From Anaerolinea sp. (GTDB lineage: Bacteria; Chloroflexota; Anaerolineae; Anaerolineales; Anaerolineaceae): DNA of 64,000 nt. The stretch is taken from assembly GCA_020725865.1 (NCBI GenBank), contig DYEC01000013.1:1-64000 (forward strand), in the 5' to 3' direction. Under the pieces are notes generated by a model. It worked only from the letters and a program-made list of their open reading frames with translations. It made no database searches and was not told the DNA's origin. The position numbers and the translations under genes were made by a program. Below, one piece after another: positions 26,278-34,942 of this stretch; position 1 is the stretch's first letter, and the number at the start of each line of letters is the position of its first letter.

Positions 26278-28038
26278 TTAAGAGTTAATCTTCCCATTCA
26301 ATCGAGTAATAATTGCCCGTGCCATCTGGTCCACTGAAAGCGGGGTGCGCGGCAACCCAAGACTTTCTGGTAAGTACTGTCCCAACTCGGTAATTTGGGG
26401 TGGAATAATGTGCGCTTGCCTAACAATCTCTATTTGGGAAAAGATTTCTTCCGTGCTCCCATCGAGTAAGATTTGCCCGCCCCTCATGACGATAACACGG
26501 CGGGCATATTCTGCAACCAATGCCATATGATGGGTCACAAAGACAACAGTATGGCCTGTTTGGTTAAGTGCACGAGCAATCTGCATGATCTGGTGACAGC
26601 CTTTATAATCTTGTCCGGTAGTGGGTTCATCCAGAACAATGATTTGTGGGTCAAGTGCTAAGGCACTTGCAATAACCACTTTAGCCCGTTCACCTTTCGA
26701 CAACGCTGGTGGAAATTCGTTGCGCAACTCTTGCAAATCTACAATAGAGAGCACTTCTTCAACACGCTCACGAACCTCATTTTCGCTCAAACCGAGGTTT
26801 CTTGGCCCAAAAGCAATTTCTTCTTCAACTGTTTCCGCAAAAAGCTGTTGGTCAGGATTTTGAAGAACAAACCCAACATGACGAGCCATGTCAGCAACAG
26901 CCGCTCGGGATGTGTTTAACCCCGCTACAGTCACACGACCTGAGGTTGGTCGTAATAATCCAAGAAGGTTTTTTAAGACCGTGGTTTTACCTGAACCGTT
27001 TTGGCCGATGATAGCCATGAATTCACCCCTCGGTACAGAAAAACTCACGTTCATTACGGCATGGACGTTGTGCGGCTGATATATATAGTTTAAATTGTCA
27101 ACTTGAATGATTGGGGGTTCATTTGGTCGAAAAGATGAGAGTGGAGTGACAACAATGTTATCGCCAAGACTGTTGTGTGAGGATTTGTCGCTTAAGATCT
27201 CAACAATACCCCGGGCTGCCTCTTCAATGGTTATTGGGAAGACCGGCAAGGGATAACCAGCTTCTTTTAATTGGACGCCAAGTTGAGACACTTGAGGAGC
27301 ACGTATCATATGATGACTGAAAAGTTCGGCATCAGCAAAAACTTGGCGAGGTGTACCTTCAGCAATTAATCGGCCTTTGTCCAGTACTATAACACGGTCG
27401 GCTAGCTTGGCTATTTCTTCGCTCTGGTCGGTAGTCATTACGATGGTCATACCATATTTTTCGTTCAACTCTTTAACTACAGAGAGTACTTCAACAACAC
27501 CTAAAGGATCAACTTGTGAAGTGGCTTCATCAAGGATTAGAATCTCTGGTTTCATTGCAAGTGCTGCAGCAATTGCCAGTCGTTGTTTTTGTCCACCAGA
27601 TAGAGCTGACGGCATGCGGTCTTCGTAACCAGTTAGGCGCACTACGTCCAATGACCATTGAATACGCTGATATATTTCCTCAGGATCAACATTCAGATTT
27701 TCCGGACCAAAAGCCACTTCACTACGCACAGATGTGGTAAAAAGCTGTGTTTCGGGATCGTCAAGGACGATACCCACTTTTGTGGATAACTGAGCAATAT
27801 TGGCTTCCCGCGTATTAAGCCCAGCGATCTTCACTTTTCCCTTGAGTTGCCCACCAATTGAGTGAGGAATGATTCCATTGAGAATTCGACACAGGGTGCT
27901 TTTACCCGCTCCATTTTCGCCCATAATAGCCAGGAATTCACCTGGTTCAACAGTCAGGTTAATCCCACGAATAACAGTGTTTTTACTACGTGGATATCGA
28001 TAGGAGACATCAATTAGTTGGATGGCCGGTGTAGTCAT
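26278..28038 (-). CDS. ECF transporter fused ATPase (A-A'), module 2
   Basis: 586 residues with two complete ABC ATPase domains in tandem. First: Walker A GENGAGKST, signature LSGGQKQRLAIAAALAM, Walker B ILILDEATSQVDP. Second (from about residue 305): GQNGSGKTT, FVLQNPDQQLFAETVEEEIA, LSKGERAKVVIASALAL, IIVLDEPTTGQD, FVTHHMALV. Module 1 has the same pair as separate genes, so this is a fusion of EcfA and EcfA'. Located 25 bases after the T gene and 31 bases before the flavoprotein gene. Confidence 0.92.
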   Translation of the reverse strand: MTTPAIQLIDVSYRYPRSKNTVIRGINLTVEPGEFLAIMGENGAGKSTLCRILNGIIPHSIGGQLKGKVKIAGLNTREANIAQLSTKVGIVLDDPETQLFTTSVRSEVAFGPENLNVDPEEIYQRIQWSLDVVRLTGYEDRMPSALSGGQKQRLAIAAALAMKPEILILDEATSQVDPLGVVEVLSVVKELNEKYGMTIVMTTDQSEEIAKLADRVIVLDKGRLIAEGTPRQVFADAELFSHHMIRAPQVSQLGVQLKEAGYPLPVFPITIEEAARGIVEILSDKSSHNSLGDNIVVTPLSSFRPNEPPIIQVDNLNYIYQPHNVHAVMNVSFSVPRGEFMAIIGQNGSGKTTVLKNLLGLLRPTSGRVTVAGLNTSRAAVADMARHVGFVLQNPDQQLFAETVEEEIAFGPRNLGLSENEVRERVEEVLSIVDLQELRNEFPPALSKGERAKVVIASALALDPQIIVLDEPTTGQDYKGCHQIMQIARALNQTGHTVVFVTHHMALVAEYARRVIVMRGGQILLDGSTEEIFSQIEIVRQAHIIPPQITELGQYLPESLGLPRTPLSVDQMARAIITRLNGKINS

Positions 28039-28062
28039 TTTCCTTATCTACTCTCTATGTCT

Positions 28063-28869
28063 TTATAGCATTGCAGCCAGGACAATCACTCCAATCGAAA
28101 GGATTGTCGTTACCGCTATGAAAACCCAATCAAACCACTTTAGATTGATATCCTCAATATATGTACGTGTTTTCATGGCCCCAAAGGCACGCGAATCCAT
28201 AGCTACTGCCATGGACTGGGCACGCCGCATGGCACCAATTACTAACGGTGTGACGAGCGCGGGGTAAGAACGCAGCTTTTCCCAAAATTTACCTTTTTCA
28301 AAGGTTCGCATGGCGCGCAACTTTTGAGCATCTACAATAACACCGATTTCTCCCTGTAAAATCGGTACCATGTTGAGAGCTGCTGTAGTGGTATAAGCAA
28401 AACGGTATGGCAAACCAATACGTACCAGTCCTAAGGCAAGAAGATGTACTGGGGTGGTCATACTAACTAGTGGAAGGAGTATAACCATTGCCAACAGTCG
28501 GAACATGAGTAAAACGGCGAACAAGATACCCTGGAGGGTGATTCTACCTATCCCGCCGATCAGCGGTACAAAACGAGGGATGAGAGGATATATTAGAATG
28601 GTTTCTCCTGGGTATAAAATTGCCTGGACAATAAATAAAAAGATAAAAACAGGCAAAAGTGCTTTCAAAAAGCCCCAAACAATCGAAATTGGTAAATTGG
28701 CTCGCCACCACAGAAATACCATAACTACCAATATAAAGAATGACAAATATAAGTTCTGGATAGCAAATATCGCCACACTCACAAAAATCAAGAAAACAAG
28801 CTTGGCACGTGGATCCAGACGATGAAAAAAAGTTTGACCGGGAAAATACTGAACAAGTGAACCACTCAT
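28063..28869 (-). CDS. ECF transporter T component, module 2
   Basis: 268 residues. QTFFHRLDPRAKLVFLIFVS at the start is the EcfT hallmark. Several membrane segments follow, then KLRAMRTFEKGKFWEKLRSY and LVTPLVIGAMRRAQSMAVAMDSRAFGAM, the coupling-helix/Ala-Arg region. Lies 35 bases after the amidohydrolase and 25 bases before the fused ATPase. Works with the S protein at 22825. Confidence 0.9.
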   Translation of the reverse strand: MSGSLVQYFPGQTFFHRLDPRAKLVFLIFVSVAIFAIQNLYLSFFILVVMVFLWWRANLPISIVWGFLKALLPVFIFLFIVQAILYPGETILIYPLIPRFVPLIGGIGRITLQGILFAVLLMFRLLAMVILLPLVSMTTPVHLLALGLVRIGLPYRFAYTTTAALNMVPILQGEIGVIVDAQKLRAMRTFEKGKFWEKLRSYPALVTPLVIGAMRRAQSMAVAMDSRAFGAMKTRTYIEDINLKWFDWVFIAVTTILSIGVIVLAAML

Positions 28870-28903
28870 CGCAAAAATTCCCTTTCAATGTTGTTTTGGC
28901 TAG

Positions 28904-30244
28904 CTAATATCTAAATAAAGAGCGCTGCTTGTATAGACGCGATTCCACCAATTCAGCCTCTTCAATGATTGCTTTTTCGTTGACCCGGGTGATATGGCGG
29001 TTATGCATGACCAACTCGCCATTGATGATTGTGTCGCGTACATCACTGGATTTTCCACAAAAAATGAGGGTATTTAAAAGGCAATCTGGGTGTAAAGGGC
29101 GTAAATGAACTCCACCGAGGTCCACTACAATTAAATCGGCTAATCGGCCAGGGTCAATTTGTCCAGCGTCAACACGGCAAATTTTCGCTGGTTCAATGGT
29201 GGCCATTCGGAAAACATCTTGAGCACTGAGTGCTGCTGGGTCAGCAGTAGAGACACGTGCCAGAAAAGCCCCACATCGCATTTCTTCCCACATATCCAGC
29301 AGATCATTCGAACCACAACCATCAGTGGCGATACTTATAGGAATTCCAGCTTCGACCATGGCTTTAGCTGGCATAATGCCATCCGCTAGTTTCATGTTAC
29401 TTTTGGGGCAATGTACCACTCTAACACCAGTATCAGCCAATATTTTGATATCGGTATTACTAACGTGCACACAATGAACAGCACTCAAGCGTGGGCTCAA
29501 TAAGCCCAAACGATGCAGGCGTTCAACGGGGGTCATACCATGCTCCAATAGGGAATCTTCAACTTCGCCAGAAGTTTCAGCAATATGAATTTGAATATTA
29601 AGCTTCATATCTTCTGCAAGATCGCGCACCCATGAGAGCATTCCATCATCGCATAAAAAAGGGGTTGAAGGAGCAAGGCATACCTGTAATAATCCAGTAG
29701 GATCATGCCACTCCTGGATGAACTCAACTACCTTCTGACGACTTTTTAATTCTTCATTGCGAAGCTCCACCGGTACCCAAGTGTTTGTAAGGGTATATGC
29801 AGCCACTCCTCGTAGGCCAAGGTCCTGCCATGCAGTGAGTGAAGAACCGTCTGTTATATCCATATTGACGCAACAAGTTGTTCCGCCTCGAATCATCTCT
29901 ATACCAGCCATTGCTGTCCAGAGGTAGGCAGGACGATTATTCCCAGTTTTCGAGGCTTCTAGAATGGCAGCCACTGTGGGAAACAGCAAGTCATTGCACC
30001 ATGGAACTAATGTCAGGTCTTTTGATACGCCTTTTACAAAATTCTGGTAGAGATGAGTATGTGTATTGATTAGACCCGGCATGACGGCACAACCGCGGGC
30101 ATTGATAACCTTTGTATCGGATCGCGGCGTGAGAGTAGTACCAATTTGTGTAATTTTGTTGCCCTCAATAAGAAGATCACAGTCAGTTTCAATAGTTTCA
30201 GAATTTCTGATGAGAAAGGAAATATTTTGGATAAGAATATTCAT
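28904..30244 (-). CDS. Amidohydrolase of the TRZ/ATZ (SsnA/MtaD-like) deaminase family
   Basis: 446 residues. The metal site is complete: PGLINTHTHLYQNF (HxH), LNIQIHIAETSGE (His), SAVHCVHVSN (His) and ISIATDGCGSNDLLDM (Asp). The C-terminal GRLADLIVVDLGG is typical. Family members deaminate guanine-, adenosine- or triazine-like heterocycles or open rings. It is the first gene of the apparent 25-kb transcription unit, behind a good promoter. No clear SD precedes its ATG. In this operon a nitrogen heterocycle or nucleoside-like substrate would fit also the ribosylglycohydrolase and PfkB kinase; that is inference. Confidence 0.88.
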   Translation of the reverse strand: MNILIQNISFLIRNSETIETDCDLLIEGNKITQIGTTLTPRSDTKVINARGCAVMPGLINTHTHLYQNFVKGVSKDLTLVPWCNDLLFPTVAAILEASKTGNNRPAYLWTAMAGIEMIRGGTTCCVNMDITDGSSLTAWQDLGLRGVAAYTLTNTWVPVELRNEELKSRQKVVEFIQEWHDPTGLLQVCLAPSTPFLCDDGMLSWVRDLAEDMKLNIQIHIAETSGEVEDSLLEHGMTPVERLHRLGLLSPRLSAVHCVHVSNTDIKILADTGVRVVHCPKSNMKLADGIMPAKAMVEAGIPISIATDGCGSNDLLDMWEEMRCGAFLARVSTADPAALSAQDVFRMATIEPAKICRVDAGQIDPGRLADLIVVDLGGVHLRPLHPDCLLNTLIFCGKSSDVRDTIINGELVMHNRHITRVNEKAIIEEAELVESRLYKQRSLFRY

Positions 30245-30262
30245 GAGAAAAACCCGTGTAAA

Positions 30263-30282
30263 TTATGAGAAATTGCTCATAA
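30263..30282. promoter_or_regulatory. Inverted repeat TTATGAG-N6-CTCATAA in the operon leader
   Basis: Perfect 7-bp arms with a 6-base spacer between the predicted transcription start (~30298) and the first codon (30244). Could be a repressor operator or an mRNA hairpin close to the start codon. Confidence 0.5.
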
Positions 30283-30304
30283 CATTTTCTCATTCTCAAA
30301 TTTG

Positions 30305-30333
30305 ATAATAGCATGCAAATGTTTATTTGTCAT
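30305..30333 (-). promoter_or_regulatory. Promoter of the 25-kb C1/ECF transcription unit
   Basis: On the minus strand ATGACA (30328-30333), exactly 17 bases, then TATTAT (30305-30310). Start of transcription expected near 30298, giving a leader of about 55 bases. Confidence 0.6.
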
Positions 30334-30363
30334 AATGATATATGTCATATAAAATACATGACA
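30328..30363. promoter_or_regulatory. Array of three TGTCAT half-sites at 9-base spacing
   Basis: TGTCAT (30328), nine bases, TGTCAT (30343), nine bases, ATGACA (30358, inverted). The first copy coincides with the -35 element. The regular 15-base period and one inverted copy suggest a regulator site; SorC at 17537 is the only regulator in the run. Confidence 0.45.
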
Positions 30364-30429
30364 TTCGTCGCGCAGAGGCTGGTCATAATTAAAAACATAA
30401 ATCAGAGTAATAGAGCATCCTCGCAAAGT

Positions 30430-30900
30430 GATGTCCTCCGTCGCCTGAAAGCGACAGTCCCTGTCCGTTTCATCTTATGGTAAGAGGGGAACAAATAGCA
30501 GGAAAAAAACAACGTTGTGGACAAGAAACAGAAAGGCATGGTTGACACTAAAAAATTCCCATTATCGAGTCCCAATACAAGCTCAAAACCCCAAATTCCG
30601 CCGGTCTGCCGCTTGCTGACCGTTCGTCTGTGCGTCCGCAGCAGATACCGCAACAACGGTTTGTGCATACCTCTCCCCCGTAAATGCCAAACTCAACATC
30701 TCCTGCTGGGCAGGATTTTGCAGCAGCCCTTCGAGCGCACGAACCGCCGTTTCCTGCCAGCCTGCCGGTGAAACGTAATCCTCCGGGTGTGCTGTAATTA
30801 CTTCACGGATCAATCGGTCAATCTACTCACGATCCGCCGCAATGTGCAGGTGTCCGTCTCGACACTCGATCAGCCCTCTGCGCTCCAGCTTTTCCAGCAC
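30430..30900. other. Gene-poor stretch with a small hairpin repeat
   Basis: Between the operon promoter and the decayed gene. GTCGC-CTGAAA-GCGAC near 30448 forms a hairpin flanked by GTCC/CCTGTCC words, resembling dispersed repeats. No intact gene is supported; the right part overlaps the relic described next. Confidence 0.3.
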
Positions 30901-31141
30901 CCGGGCATCGAAGGCACATAAAGCCGCTCTGCGTTCACGCGGTGTCTCCGCCAGAAAGCGCAGGGCTTTCGCTTTGACGGCCGAGGTCAGCCCGGCTTCC
31001 CGCACCCTGCAGGGATTGACAGGTTTCGTCCAGCCCGTACTTGCGGGCGGCTTCTTGGATCGTAAGAAAATCTGGAAGTTTAAACACAAATAGCCTCAAA
31101 GCGCGAAACAAGCCACACACGCACTTTTCTGGCAACCGCAA
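30583..31141 (-). pseudogene. Decayed helix-turn-helix (excisionase-like) gene next to tRNA-Arg
   Basis: Minus-strand coding-like pieces lie in different frames. Piece 1 (from 31141) has KLPDFLTIQEAARKYGLDE, a MerR/excisionase-type helix-turn-helix start, then goes out of frame. Piece 2 continues with KALRFLAETPRERRAALCAF, LEKLERRGLIECRDGHLHI (winged-helix-like) and a stop. A further in-frame piece after the stop has HPEDYVSPAGWQETAVRALE. At least one frameshift and one stop separate them. GC-rich like region 1-2832 and unlike the adjacent operon. Location immediately 3' of a tRNA fits an old integration site. Confidence 0.5.
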
Positions 31142-31153
31142 GCTATTTCTCAG

Positions 31154-31227
31154 CGCCCCCGGCGGGACTCGAACCCACAGCCTACTGATTCGAAGTCAGG
31201 CGCTCTATCCTATTGAGCTACGAGGGC
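31154..31227 (-). tRNA. tRNA-Arg (anticodon TCG)
   Basis: 74 bases fold as a full cloverleaf. Acceptor GCCCTCG pairs with CGGGGGC (one G-U), D arm GCTC/GAGC, anticodon loop CTTCGAA giving TCG, T arm GTGGG-TTCGAGT-CCCGC. The top anticodon-stem pair is C-T mismatched. Discriminator G at 31154; CCA is not encoded. Its 3' end points toward the decayed excisionase-like gene and the 25-kb operon. Confidence 0.92.
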
Positions 31228-31298
31228 ATTCTCTTTAATTATACCGCAAAAATTGTCATATGTATTTCGTTTTTATAATTTTCGACTACGCGCAGCTT

Positions 31299-32441
31299 TT
31301 ATGGACCAATCCTTGGCTCCTGCCAGACCACTACGTCGCCCTCTGGGCCGCCATTCGTATTTACCAGAAACGTGAAACCAACCTGTTTGCCGGCATATTG
31401 CTTAAGATCAATTCCTATCCCCTCCACAAAGCCATCATAGTACTTATTCCATTCTGCCAGCACTTTTTCCTCGCCGCCATCCACGCTGAAGAGAATTTTC
31501 GCGTTAAAGTTACAGCGGGCATCCCCAAAAGCACAACTGATTGCACTGCGCAGGTAACTCCCAGAAGGAACCATTATCGGTGAAAAACGGGCACGGATTT
31601 CGCCATCCTGTTGCTGTGGGGGAACCATTACCAACGAATAACCAGCTACGATACCGCTTTCCACCTTCGGACTTTTTTCTTGTAAAAAATAACCAGCGGG
31701 GTCTTTCGACTTGGTCGGACAATACAAAAGTCCACTATTGTTACTCCATACCGCACTACAGGGGTTATCCACAAAGCTAAAGGTGTTTCCCGAACGTATT
31801 TTGACATAAAATGACCGGTCAGCACTTGTCCCCCAACCAAACACGCCGCCGCTGGTATTGCGTAATTTCCAATAGCTGATGAAAGAGCGACCCGGTTCAC
31901 CAGCCACTGGCTGAGGTGCAACAAACTCAACCGTTGCCAGCGCCATTTCACCTGGGTAAACTACCTGTCCTTCCTTAAGCAGGGGCACCTCTACCGGCGC
32001 GCCTAATTGATCACCACCTACCCAGACCAGAGAATAACTGCTATTCCAGGTGCACTGTCCGCTATTTTTAATCGCCCAGATTTTCTTAAACACAGTTCCT
32101 GGCGGGATCATGACATCATCCGGTATCGTCACATCGCCCAAAAAGGACAGGCTATCACAAAACCCGGTGAGAGGTGTGTCCTGGGGCTGCACAACCTGAA
32201 TCGTTGGACGCGGTGTCAGTGTTGGTGGTGCTTCAATAGTGGGCGTTGCTATAAAAGGCACAGCGGAAAGCGAAGCAACCCGCGTAGCTTCAAGTGCAGA
32301 TACCGTTTGCGCAACCGCGGTTGCCATGGCATCCTGAGGCAACGCAGTAATTGTCATTGCCGTTAGTGGCGTCAATGTTGCAGGGACACAACCCAAAAGC
32401 CCCATTGATAACATTAAAAATACCAGCAAAAGCTTTTTCAT
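31299..32441 (-). CDS. Lipoprotein with NBR1-type Ig-like domain
   Basis: 380 residues. Signal peptide with lipobox MLSMGLLGC (Cys at residue 18), then a Thr/Pro-rich linker. About residues 90-215 form an NBR1-Ig-like domain: IPPGTVFKKIWAIKNSGQCTW, NSSYSLVWVGGDQLG, PVEVPLLKEGQVVYPGEMAL and RSFISYWKLRNTSGGVFGWG. This domain is common in Chloroflexi cell-surface proteins. The C-terminal half has four Cys and may be a second beta domain. Surface binding or scaffolding role is likely; no partner is evident. Lies 28 bases downstream of the ABC-2 operon. Confidence 0.8.
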   Translation of the reverse strand: MKKLLLVFLMLSMGLLGCVPATLTPLTAMTITALPQDAMATAVAQTVSALEATRVASLSAVPFIATPTIEAPPTLTPRPTIQVVQPQDTPLTGFCDSLSFLGDVTIPDDVMIPPGTVFKKIWAIKNSGQCTWNSSYSLVWVGGDQLGAPVEVPLLKEGQVVYPGEMALATVEFVAPQPVAGEPGRSFISYWKLRNTSGGVFGWGTSADRSFYVKIRSGNTFSFVDNPCSAVWSNNSGLLYCPTKSKDPAGYFLQEKSPKVESGIVAGYSLVMVPPQQQDGEIRARFSPIMVPSGSYLRSAISCAFGDARCNFNAKILFSVDGGEEKVLAEWNKYYDGFVEGIGIDLKQYAGKQVGFTFLVNTNGGPEGDVVVWQEPRIGP

Positions 32442-32468
32442 TAGTTCCTCCAGGCGAATGGTGCTCTT

Positions 32469-33740
32469 TTAAGCCCGCCCCTGCAAAGCACTTATCAACA
32501 GCCTCCAGCGAAACGGTTGATTGGAAAGTAAATATTGAGCTCGAAACAAACCGGCTACTAAACGCATAACCAAAATTGCTGTACCCCATAGCAGCCCCAG
32601 TGCCAGCAAAGACTGCCAGATTGGCACCTCTGTCATTGTCATTCGCATTACCATTGCCACCGGAGATGTCAGCGGAAACAAGCTCAATACCGTTGATAAA
32701 ACTCCATCCGGATTCTTTAACATGAAGAGCAGAAAACCAATTGGTAATACCAGTGGAATCATTATCAGCACCGCTACCTGAGTTGCAGCCTTTACATTGT
32801 GGATTAGTGCTCCTATTCCTGCCATCAAACCGGCATAGATAGCATACCCTGGAATAAATAATAACCCACTCCATACTACAAGAGAAATAGGAAAACGAAC
32901 TTCGGCAAAGAAACGAAAAAGGCCGCCATTTAGCCAATTAAGGGCAGAGATGATCCCCAGCCAGACCGCAATTTGCAATAAACCAACCAGCCCCAAACCA
33001 ATAATCTTGCCAACGATGAGTTGTTCGGACGTGATGGACGTGATTAAAACCTCAATCACCTTGTTTTGCCTTTCTTTCTCGAGACCACCCAGCATCAAGC
33101 TGGCCGAACCATATAAAGAAGTGAAAAAAAACAATGCCAGCACATAAGGCAATAAAAAGCTAAAAACATCATTCCTATCGCTATAAGACTTGTGATTTAT
33201 ATAACAAATTTCTAAATTTCTCAATGGATAAGTAAACCGTTGAGCCAGTGATTCATCCTTGCTTAAGAGGTTGTAGGAAATATGATACTTTAGCCAGATT
33301 GAATCCAGTACACCCGATATGGGATTAAAATCCTTCCGAAAAACCGATACTTTGCCGCTTTCAATGTAATCAGCGGAAATCACATACAACGTCTTAATCT
33401 CATTACGTTCAAGCGCAAGGAATGCTTCTTCTCGATTAGGGTAAAGACGCACACTGCTTTGAAAATATGATGGAATGACACCCAATAATCCGCTTTCATC
33501 CACCAAACCGTCGATTTCTATACTTTCCTGTTCTATACTTTCCTGTTTACCAGGTTCCAGTATCAACTTTGCGACTTGTCCCTCTAGCGCACCGGAATTC
33601 TCTTCCGGCGAAGCAAGCGTCATAAGAAAGTATAGAAAAAAAGGTATCAGAGGAACAAGGATCAACGTAACGATATACGAGGGCTTAAGGATAATATAAA
33701 GAAATTCGTGCTTTAGAACAAGCCAGGTTCGATGACTCAT
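32469..33740 (-). CDS. ABC-2 type export permease (NatB-like), second subunit
   Basis: 423 residues. One N-terminal membrane segment (YIVTLILVPLIPFFLYFLM), a large extracytoplasmic region, then five or more C-terminal segments, with GGLEKERQNKVIEVLITSI (the ABC-2 coupling motif) and TSPVAMVMRMTMTEVPIWQ near the end. Overlaps the previous permease gene by four bases. Part of a Na+/drug/peptide-type export system. Confidence 0.87.
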   Translation of the reverse strand: MSHRTWLVLKHEFLYIILKPSYIVTLILVPLIPFFLYFLMTLASPEENSGALEGQVAKLILEPGKQESIEQESIEIDGLVDESGLLGVIPSYFQSSVRLYPNREEAFLALERNEIKTLYVISADYIESGKVSVFRKDFNPISGVLDSIWLKYHISYNLLSKDESLAQRFTYPLRNLEICYINHKSYSDRNDVFSFLLPYVLALFFFTSLYGSASLMLGGLEKERQNKVIEVLITSITSEQLIVGKIIGLGLVGLLQIAVWLGIISALNWLNGGLFRFFAEVRFPISLVVWSGLLFIPGYAIYAGLMAGIGALIHNVKAATQVAVLIMIPLVLPIGFLLFMLKNPDGVLSTVLSLFPLTSPVAMVMRMTMTEVPIWQSLLALGLLWGTAILVMRLVAGLFRAQYLLSNQPFRWRLLISALQGRA

Positions 33741-34942
33741 GTCACCCTCGCTTTAAAGAGCTCACATAGCTTCAAGGGCTTTCCATAGCGCAGCATTCCC
33801 AGGCGAAAAACGCGCCCTGCCACCAACAAAGCACCGATAGTGGCCAAAACTGAAAACCCAAGCGAAAGTACAATTTGCCAAAGGGGAACAGTCGTGAACG
33901 CAACACGTAAAGGCAACAATATTGGAGCTGTCAGAGGGAACAGGCTCAATCCAACCGCAAGCCACCAATTAGGATTTGTCACAATCACATTAAGTGCATA
34001 CAAAGGCGACATTATCACTAGCAAGAGCAAGCTGGAAACAAGCTGCGCACTATGATGATCTACCATTACAGTGCCAATCATTGCCAGAATTGCTGACACT
34101 AGAATAAATATCAATAACATTAAAATAAGTGATAACCAGAAAGACAATCCGATAAAGTTACTTGCCTTTAGCGATGGGATAAGAAATAATGCAGTCACTC
34201 CAGCCCAAAGCGGATATGTCATCCAAACTAACAACTGTGTCAGTCCGACACACACATTACCGAGAATTTTTCCCATCATCAACTCCGTGGGCGAAACAGA
34301 AGTCACCATAATTTCAATTGTTCGGTTTTCTTTTTCGTCCGTTAAAGCTTGAAGCAGATACCCGCCACTGGTACTGATTGCAATTATCAACATCGCTCCA
34401 CTTAGAAAAGGAAACACAAACTGTATCCATTGCCTATCACTTGTTCGAAGGCTTTGATCAGGCGTGCTGATTTCGAGACGCATTTGTGATAACAATCGCT
34501 TTTTTACCAGATCAGAATATTGCGATACCAGGTTGGCTTGCAAAAACTTACTGAAACGACTGATTGCGACCTCTGATGGGGGGATCTTCGCCATCAGACG
34601 AATTCTGCCGTTTGCCAGATAATCCTTATCCAATACAAAATAGAGCTGAATTCTATCAACTTCCAACGCCTGACGCGCTTTATCTTCATCAGTAAACCTT
34701 ATCACTTGAACATGTCTCACCAATGTCATATCTTCGGGATTAATATCCACAGGATTTGATAACAGACCCGAATAGTCCACATACCCAATTGGTCTGTAAT
34801 CCTCCATAAATAATAAGCTCATTCCAGCTACGATCACAAGTAATAAACCAAGTGCAGGCAGGCTCAGCAAAGCCAGCAAAAACCGCTTCTGGTTAACCTG
34901 CCGCCAGTATTCATGGGCAAACACCAACCAGAATTTCCTCAT
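33737..34942 (-). CDS. ABC-2 type export permease (NatB-like), first subunit
   Basis: 401 residues with the same topology and motifs as its neighbour: N-terminal segment, LQALTDEKENRTIEIMVTSV coupling motif, LFPLTAPILLPLRVAFTTVP near the C-terminus. The two permeases are paralogues and probably heterodimerise. Four-base overlap with the ATPase gene upstream and the second permease downstream. Confidence 0.87.
   Translation of the reverse strand: MRKFWLVFAHEYWRQVNQKRFLLALLSLPALGLLLVIVAGMSLLFMEDYRPIGYVDYSGLLSNPVDINPEDMTLVRHVQVIRFTDEDKARQALEVDRIQLYFVLDKDYLANGRIRLMAKIPPSEVAISRFSKFLQANLVSQYSDLVKKRLLSQMRLEISTPDQSLRTSDRQWIQFVFPFLSGAMLIIAISTSGGYLLQALTDEKENRTIEIMVTSVSPTELMMGKILGNVCVGLTQLLVWMTYPLWAGVTALFLIPSLKASNFIGLSFWLSLILMLLIFILVSAILAMIGTVMVDHHSAQLVSSLLLLVIMSPLYALNVIVTNPNWWLAVGLSLFPLTAPILLPLRVAFTTVPLWQIVLSLGFSVLATIGALLVAGRVFRLGMLRYGKPLKLCELFKARVT

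Noticed and set aside
31041-31238. Plus-strand frame covering the tRNA
   Set aside because: It reads through the tRNA-Arg antisense strand; the peptide APGGTRTHSLLIRSQALYPI is a typical false tRNA-derived translation.
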